NCBI GenBank assembly: GCA_024138015.1
Contig: JAMXBB010000003.1
Location: forward strand, 18,295,498 to 18,359,497
Direction of reading: 5' to 3'
DNA: 64,000 bases
From: Lumnitzera littorea
Taxonomy: Eukaryota > Streptophyta > Magnoliopsida > Myrtales > Combretaceae
Position numbers and translations under genes: made by a program
The notes under the pieces: generated by a model
What the model was told of the DNA's origin: nothing
Seen by the model: only the letters and a program-made list of their open reading frames with translations
Databases searched by the model: none
In this document: positions 56,801 to 64,000 of the stretch, piece after piece
How positions within the stretch are numbered: the first letter of the stretch is position 1
How the letters are laid out: each line of letters starts with the position of its first letter

Positions 56801-57608
56801 TAGTGCAAACCAAGACCAAAAATAAACAAGGTTGGTCATAAGGATGGGTCTAAGCTTGCCGAAAGCTTGATATGATGCACATGGTAGTCTAGTGAGGTTA
56901 CTCGCCACCTAGCCTTACTTAAGAGTTAAAATAAAAGTAGAGTAAGTAAACAAGCTAAGGAAGCAATGTTCACGAAAGGAAGAATATTCAGTATATTGAT
57001 GATGATGATTGATTGATTGTGGCTACATGTACAATGGGTATTTTTACCTAAAAAACTAGGACAACCTACTTAAAATGGAAAAAACTAAAAAGGTATTATC
57101 TAATAGAGTAATATATGAGGAATAATAAAGGTACAATTGAAAATACAATAAAATGAATATCTTGTACGGATGATTTTGTTACATGCTTGCTCAAACATGT
57201 AGCTCCTGGCAATTAGATGACTTTCTAGTACAAAAGACAATTCTATAAGATCAGTTTGTTTTCTGTTGAACCAATATGCCGAGCGAGGGTAGTAGGTTGG
57301 TCATGCTGAGTTGAGTAGATAATTCTTCTGAAGTGAATTCGCTTCGGACACTTTCAGCATGGCTTGGGTTCTGGTTAACTGAGTTGAAGGTCAAATGAAC
57401 TAAGCTGATGTTCAAGTGTAGTTTAGGTTAACAATTGGAGATGAATGACGAGTGCAAGAAGGTCTGGCTTAGCTACTGCATCAGGTCTGCAGATAGCAGC
57501 ATGTTAGACTCTTTAATGGTGAGTCTTAGGGAAAGAATTCGCATAGCTATAATTTTCAGTTCTCAAGCTTAGGTGCGGGTTAAAGGTTCAATCATCTAAT
57601 TCCTATCA
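56801..57608 (-). repeat. element 5 3' LTR
   Basis: On the minus strand it starts TGATAGGAATTAGATGATTG and ends GGTTTGCACTA. At 808 bases it is shorter than its relatives; a block of roughly 100 bases near 56870 is missing relative to element 4. The TATA box is mutated (TAAAAATA). Confidence 0.8.
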
Positions 57609-58380
57609 TCTTCTCCGGACTAATTGGGATTTGGGATCAAATCACTGTGGTCTTCATCTAAGTTCTCCTCAAGTCGATAAGGGCTGAGGTCCATAACATT
57701 AAACACATCTGACACTCCGGAGTCTTCTAGAAGCTTAGGTTTATATGTATTGTCATTGATCCTTTAGAGTATCCTAAATAATCCTTCAGCTTGGGCAGAT
57801 AGTTTGTTCTTCCTCTTATTAGGGACTCTTTCCTTACTCAAGTGTAACCACACTTAATCTCCAAGCTAAAACTACTTGGTTTTCCTTACTTTACTTTTCT
57901 CTTTTAGTTTTCTAGCAACTCAATCAATCTATTAGGTAACTCATTAATAAATCAACTAGGTGGACTAGGCTTGGGTCCTTGCTTCTAAATCTTCTAGGTC
58001 AATAGATGGCATCGGGGCATGATCAAGGGTAATTCCGGGTTAAAACCATAAGCAACTTCAGAGAGGGTATGTACAGTAGTAGTGTATACTATCCTATTGT
58101 AAGCAAATTCGATAACGGGTAGGTAAACATCCCAGTCAATTAAGTTCTATCCCATTGCAACTCGAAGTAGTGATCTTAAAGTGTTATTGACCACTTCTAT
58201 TTGGTTGTTGATTTAAGGATGACAAGAGGTGTTAAACAATAATTTGGTGCCTATTCGATGCCAGAGTGTTCTCCGGAAATGGCTTAGAAATTTTGGATCT
58301 TTATCGGATACCACACTCCTTGGTACTCCATACAGGTGAACTACTTCTTGGAAAAACAAAGAAGCAATAGTTGATGAAAG
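57609..58380 (-). pseudogene. pol: element 5 integrase, core and C-terminal part
   Basis: Minus strand: from 58380 the sequence reads ASLFFQEVVHLYGVPRSVV and SDKDPKFLSHF (second catalytic Asp present), then TKLLFNTSCHP, and continues degenerate to a purine tract (CCGGAGAAGA) at the LTR. The first part of the core, about 95 residues including the first catalytic Asp, is missing at the insertion. Confidence 0.8.
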
Positions 58381-61112
58381 TGTAACTAAGTGGAAAAACA
58401 AAATTGAGGAAAAATATTGCGTAAGATAGGGGATTTAAGGGTTTTCGAGGAAATCAATCAATTGGAAGTGTAACTAGGTGGTTTCCTGAAGGCATGGTCA
58501 GTGGTGGTTGTTGTTGACAAGCCCCCTTCCCTTAGTGGTGGTCAAAGCTTTGTATTCCTGGTAAGTGCTCGTTTTCTTCGATTTTATCAAAATTTTGGAA
58601 AAAATAGTAAACTAACTCTAAAAATTTTGAAATTTGGTTTCCCCACATATATTTTGTATGATGATTTCAAATCTTTAATTAGATTTTCAAAATTTTAAGT
58701 ATAGATAATGGGTGCTTAAGAAAAAGTCCCGTGCAACAATTTTTTATCGGCTTTTTGAAAAACCAATTCATGTAGTTTCAACTTGAAATTTTATTGACAT
58801 ACTCCTAAGATGCTATATTTTGATGTTGAGTGGTCAGATTTCTAAAATTAAGTTGTCGGATTTTCGAGAAAATTCTGTTTCTATGTAAACAGTGCGTTAG
58901 ATAAAGTATTTTGTTAAAAGGGATTAATGAAATTTTCTAAAACTATGATATACCCTAAATTTCCCTACAAATAGAGCTAAAAGTAGTTTAATATGAATTT
59001 GGGAAGGATAATTTATAAGGAAAAGTGGGTTTTTGGTTATTTAAGGTTAGATTTTTCAAGTGTTTAGTATGCTTGTAAACTAATGCATAGTATGATGGAC
59101 AAAGGAAGTTAATGATTGAAGTTTAAGGTGATACTTACTGGTTATGCAAGGTATACACTTCTTGAAATATAGGGAAAGTGAAGTATATATGAAGTAGTTA
59201 TATGTACTAGTAGCAGCAACAGTAGCAGTAGGGTCAAAAATTGTGTTAGAAGGTTTGTCAAAATGTAATTTGTTGTGAATATGTTGAATACACTAGGAAA
59301 ATGGAATCTATGCCCAAGAATGATTTATATTTGGACTCTACCTTATTTATTAAGACAGGCTGTAAGTCAGGAACTTCCTAAATAAGAATCTAACTTTGAA
59401 TTAAAGGTTAGAAACTTCGTCAAAAACTAGGTTAGAATGTTGTTTGGTGTTGGATATCCTTGACCACACTTAGAGCTTGACAGTAGATGAGCTAGTAATT
59501 TGTATATGAATTTCACACCTTTATTTGAGTTAGAACATGAGTTAAAAGCCACTTAGACAATAGCCCATACCATAAGACTAGGTCAAAACTTAAGTCAAAA
59601 CCTTGATCAGAAAATGGTTTGACAAAGGATGCAAAATATAAGAGCAACTAGAAGTTTGAAGGTGGTTGATAATAAATATTGGATCATTAGGAGTTAGAGA
59701 ATAGATTAAAAATTCCATTGGTTATACTTTCTAAGAATTTATTGAAGTCAAAACCTAGATTAGAAACTACTAAGTAATAATTTGTATTAAGTTAGAACCT
59801 TTATCAGAAGGTATCATATTTTAACTAATATTTAATAAACACCTTAGAAAAACTTACCTAACACAATTGGAAAGATACTTAAATGTCTACAATTAACACA
59901 TATGTTATATAATGGACATGAACTAAAGATGTTATGTTAAATTTTAGGGATAATAAAGACAGACAAGATGAGATGAGAACAACATATAAGAAGAATGAGC
60001 ATCAATATCCAAGTAAATAGGATCAGTATTTCATCGCACTTTGAAGTATTGTTAAGAATACTTGGAGACCTTAATATATATCTTGTTTGTGGTTGTAACT
60101 TAGTTACTTGTACACATGCAGCGTGTGTGCTTGAATACTATTGTACTATTTGAGTGGTGTTGATTGTATTATGATATTACATGCTTTGGATTATTTGAAT
60201 TGGCTTGATCACCCTAAAAGCAATCTAATATAAACTAGGCTTAACTATTAACCAAATTTGCATCGAAACCCACTAAGGATAACAACTAGGAAGTGTGAGC
60301 CAAACACAGATGCCGTCATTGAGGATAGCAGAAATGGTCCTCTTCTCACCTTGAGTTAAACTAACTGATAGGAGAAGGGATTACGGCTAGGTTAAGATCA
60401 GTAGTTTGAAGGTAGTCTTAAGAGAAGTGTGTTCTCCATTGCACAAGCCCTGGTTTGCTGACCAAATTTGCAAGTGCACAGCATTAAACTCCCTAAAACC
60501 AAGATGGGAGCGGGTATAATTTCTCTAATCACACGACGTTATCTCACGATGACTAATCAACGTCGTGCGATGGCATTTGCTTGATCATGTATTGCATCTA
60601 ACTAAACTTGCTTGATAACCCTGATTGCTTCATGTTAGATATGTGCTACTGTCTCCATCTCACTTACTAAGCAAGTTGTCACTTATTTCCCTATAGTTGT
60701 TTTGCAAGTTTCCTTAGTAGACTCACCAGAAGGCTAGAGAATGGGGTTAGGAAGTGAGATTCAAGATTTACCTAACTAGATTTCTATTCGGTTTATCGAT
60801 TGTATTAACTTATAAGAAAACTAATAGGGTCTCCTCAAGTGATCTCTAGTTTTTAGTTACTGAAATTTATTCCACACTCTACAAACTTATGGATTTTGGT
60901 GAAATTTTAGTTTTAAAAAATTATTTTTTAGAATCTATTTTTTAAAGGTTACACTACAGGTTGATTCCTACCAAGTGATGAATAGGTGCTTCCAAGCAAT
61001 GAAGTAGTAAACGTCTTGTGTAGACTATACTTACATTAGTAGCTAAGGCAATTAGCTTCTAACGTAACTTAGTTTATACGGTAGGGTTGTTACGACTCTC
61101 TGGTTTGGGGAG
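58381..61112 (+). mobile_element. unidentified 2.7 kb insertion in element 5, possible solo LTR
   Basis: This block interrupts the integrase of element 5 and has no similarity to any other element in the window. It has no coding domain; the 65-codon frame at 58501-58698 is featureless. It starts TGTAACTAAGTGG and includes GTTGTTACGA near 61083-61092. Tekay/Del-type LTRs typically begin TGTAAC and end GTTACA, so a large solo LTR is plausible. About 20 bases after that end are unexplained, and no target duplication is visible because integrase sequence is missing. Direct repeats GTGTAACTARGTGG occur at 58380 and 58468. The class is uncertain. Confidence 0.45.
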
Positions 61113-63316
61113 TAACATATGTCATACTTCATTCTAGGCCAAAAGAATCTACCATACATTCTCTGCTCTTTAAAGTGTCTAGCGAGTCCTCCATTATGGG
61201 CTTCTCTTACCAGCAATTCTCTCATTAAATAGGACAGCACACATAACTTGCCACCTTTGAATAGATAACTATAATCCACATAGTACTCATCTACTACTCT
61301 TCCCTCTCCATAGTTCTTATATATGGGCCAAAATGAGGATCATCCTAATACTATTCTTTTATACTGGCAAGACTCAACAATCTTGTCTGTAGCTTAGTGA
61401 GAAGGACATATCTTCTTGATAGGGTGTCGGTAACTACATTGCTCTTACTTTGCTTGCACTTAATGACGAAGTTAAATCCCTTTAGGAACTCAACCCATTA
61501 GGCTTGGTACTTGGAAAGTCTGGTTTGGCTTCATAAATACCTTAAGGACTCATGATATGATAAACTCTTTTGGCAAGAGATAATGCTGCTATACATAGAG
61601 AGCTCGAATTAGGGCCAAAAGCTCTTTGTCATATATAGAATAGTTTAATTGTGCTCCTTTGAGATTCTCGCTATGATAAGTGATAGGTTATCTTTCTTGT
61701 ATCACCACAACTTCAATGCCAACACTTAACACATCTTATTTAAGCTCAAATACTCTTTCAAAGTCAAGTACAGCTAAGACTAGGGCAGAGATGAACCTTG
61801 TTTTCACTTCAGCAAAGCTCCTCTCCTCTTTGTCTCCCCATTTGAACTCCACATTCTTCTTTATAAGTTCAATCAAAGGTGTTACCTTAGTCCTAAATCC
61901 TTGGATAAAGCATCGATGGAATAATGCCAATCTATGAAAACTCCTTACCTCAACACATGACGTCGGGGTCAACCATTCAATAAGTGCTTGTACCTTCTCT
62001 TCATCTACTTTCAATGCTTGTACCTTCTCTTCATCTACTTTCAATCCTCTTCCACCAACTACATATCTTAGGAAGATCACTTCTTCTTGATAGAAACAAC
62101 ATTTCTACAAGTTTCTAAATAACCTTCAGCTCGGAGGACATCAAAAATAGTATGGACAAGAATGTTGTTGTAGTAGATGACAATAAATTTCCTGATCAAA
62201 TCTCTTAAAATATGGTTCATTAACCTCATGAAGGTGCTTGGGGCATTAGACAGTCTGAAGGGCATGACAATCTACTTATATAGGCTATGTTGGGTCTCAA
62301 AAGCAATCTTCCATTCATCCCCATGTCTCATTCGAATTTGGTGGTACCCTGACTTCAAATTTATCTTGCTGAATATTTCGCACTAATTAGTTCATCCAAC
62401 ATATCTTCTAGCCATGGGATGGGGTATCTATACTTAATTGTAATCTTATTGACAACTCTACTATCTACGCACATATGCTAAGTTCCATCCTTCTTTGACA
62501 CTAGGAGCACAGGCACGGCACAAGGGCTGAGACTTTCCCTTACATAACCCTTTTCCAAAAGTTCATTGACTTGTTTTTGGAGCTTAGAAGCTTACTCAAG
62601 ATTCATCCGATAAGTCGGTCTGTTTGGCAAGGCTGTGTCGAGTATTAACTTAATGCAATGTTCAATGCCTTGAAATGGGGGTAATCCTTCGAGCAACTAT
62701 TTTGGAAATAGATTGGTATAGTTTTCCAATAGTTCCCTAACCTCTTAGAGTAGTTCAATTCTCTCTTTCAATTCTAATAGTCATTTGATTAATAGAAAAG
62801 TTGGCACATCGACCTTAATGGCTTCTTAGAGTTCGGCTCTACTCAACACTAAGGTCTTCTTTGATTTACAAGCAAGTTTAGCTTACATTTTGTTAACTTG
62901 ACTCGAACACATAGGTCACAGCATAATCTTCCTCCCATACTTCTCAAACACATACGTGTTCTTATAACCGTCATGAATAACCCTTTGGTAAAAAAGCTAA
63001 GGTCAACTTAGTAGAATATGAGATGTACATATGGGCAACACATCACAAAGAATTTCATTAAAATAATTTCCAATAGAGATTTGCAATAAGACTTGTTGAG
63101 TGACATGTAGTACTCCCTTATCATTTAACCAATGTAAGCAGATGCCATATTAGTGTAGCTCTCATTATGCACTATGAGTGCACACACTTAAATCATTCAT
63201 TCTACAAGTGATGTGAAACAAGTCCTTTCTCTACTCCTTCTTAGTAGAAGGTTTCAAGCACATTGTATGTCAGACAACTAGAGTCAACTTATCTAGGTCT
63301 TTTACAAACACATTGT
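61113..63316 (-). pseudogene. pol: element 5 pol: protease part, RT, RNase H, integrase start
   Basis: Minus strand from 63316: protease start with VHNESYTN-like active site (Asp to His), RT at about 62700-62050, RNase H at about 61740-61500, integrase HHCC region at 61279-61113 (VREAHNGGLARHFKEQRMY). The RT active site YFDD has become YYNN (62164-62175), so both catalytic Asp are lost. An in-frame 30-base duplication (61985-62044) repeats KVDEEKVQAL. The domain order and motifs match elements 1-4. Confidence 0.8.
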
Positions 63317-64000
63317 AAACCTTGCAATCTAATGTTGGGGGTTTGATCTGTAAAGTTTAAGGCAATTGAGTTAACTGTCCGATCAAACCTAAATTTTATG
63401 ACAAAGCTAGGAATATTAATAAACGTGATTCCATGAGTTTGGATTTAGGAAAATAAATAATAAAATAATTAATCATCATAATATTGAATTATATGTAAAT
63501 TTCTCATTATTTATCGAAAACACGTAAAACGAGTTATAATAATTAACAAATTGATAGAAATAAATTATATATACACTAAAAATTATAAAATAACTTAAAT
63601 AATATTTAAGAGTATTTAATTGTACTATATATGTATTTACAATAAGTAAAAATATGCAAAATTACTTAAAATGCTTGAAATATACTAAATTAATACTAAA
63701 TAATCAAAGAAAATTCATAAATAATTAATAAAAAATCAAGAAAAATTAGAAAAAGTGTGGAAATTTTTGGAAATGGGGCATAGTAAGAAATGGAGAATGG
63801 AAAGCAACCAATTAAAATCAACTAACTAGAAAGCAAAAAGATAAGAGACAAGGGACATTTGCCATCTTAGAAATTAAAGAAAATATCTAGACCAACCCTA
63901 TAAATTTGAAAAGCTTCTTCTGGAATTCACTTGACATGTTAGGTGTTTAAGAAAATTAGAGATATATTAGAAAGAAAGGAAAGGATAATTTTAATTTTAC
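63317..64000. other. unassigned AT-rich DNA at the right edge
   Basis: Element 5 similarity stops near 63316. What follows is AT-rich with no coding domain. A 9-base inverted repeat (GGTTTGATC at 63340-63348 and GATCAAACC at 63381-63389) lies near the junction. It could be the start of another LTR or flanking D sequence; I cannot tell. Confidence 0.4.

Larger units (their letters stand above)
56801..63316 (-). mobile_element. element 5: CRM-like Ty3/gypsy retrotransposon, 5' truncated and split
   Basis: A 3' LTR (56801-57608) is followed by integrase, an insertion of about 2.7 kb (58381 to about 61112), then the rest of integrase, RNase H, RT and part of protease. Similarity ends near 63316, at the start of protease; gag, primer site and 5' LTR are missing. 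The copy is inserted in element D. Confidence 0.8.

Overview
The window is AT-rich plant nuclear DNA made almost entirely of nested, decayed retrotransposons. I found no intact host gene, tRNA, rRNA or CRISPR array. Plant origin is inferred from the element types: Athila-like and Tat/Ogre-like Ty3/gypsy elements with tRNA-Asp and tRNA-Arg type primer sites, CRM-like chromovirus Ty3/gypsy elements with an initiator-Met primer site, and a plant LINE with a C-terminal RNase H. The species cannot be told from the sequence. Several CRM-like copies suggest, but do not prove, pericentromeric heterochromatin.

Layout, outermost layer first. At 1-2224 is the tail and 3' LTR of a Tat/Ogre-like element (C2, + strand), directly abutting the 3' part of a LINE (2225-3710). 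From about 3930 the host of the main nest is a minus-strand Tat/Ogre-like pol remnant (D). It stops inside its reverse transcriptase at 4292 and resumes at 56355. Between these points lies C1 (4293-56354), a second Tat/Ogre-like LTR element on the minus strand, with target duplication cttat/ctaat. The D reading frame is restored exactly when C1 and one duplication are removed. C1 itself is about 10.9 kb: two LTRs of about 2.78 kb and 5.35 kb of internal DNA without recognisable gag-pol but with tandem arrays. It is swollen to 52 kb by later insertions.

Insertions in C1: in its 3' LTR, a solo LTR (5565-6525) and CRM-like element 1 (6618-13240, +). In its internal region, an Athila-like element A (16922-43854, -) and CRM-like element 4 (45369-51991, -). 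Element A carries gag, pol and a degenerate env-like ORF, and was itself hit by CRM-like element 2 (22577-29198, +), a Tat/Ogre-like solo LTR C3 (32149-34588) and CRM-like element 3 (35511 to about 41335, -). To the right of C1, D continues to 56800, where CRM-like element 5 (56801 to about 63316, -) is inserted. Element 5 is split by an unidentified 2.7 kb insertion (58381 to about 61112) and is 5'-truncated. The last 0.7 kb is unassigned AT-rich DNA.

All coding regions are broken by stops and frameshifts. Most damage looks like C-to-T or G-to-A change (Gln codons to stops, Asp to Asn, Gly to Arg), as expected for long-methylated DNA. No autonomous element remains, so the genes do not work together as a system; the value of the window is the readable insertion history and the structure of the non-autonomous C1 family.
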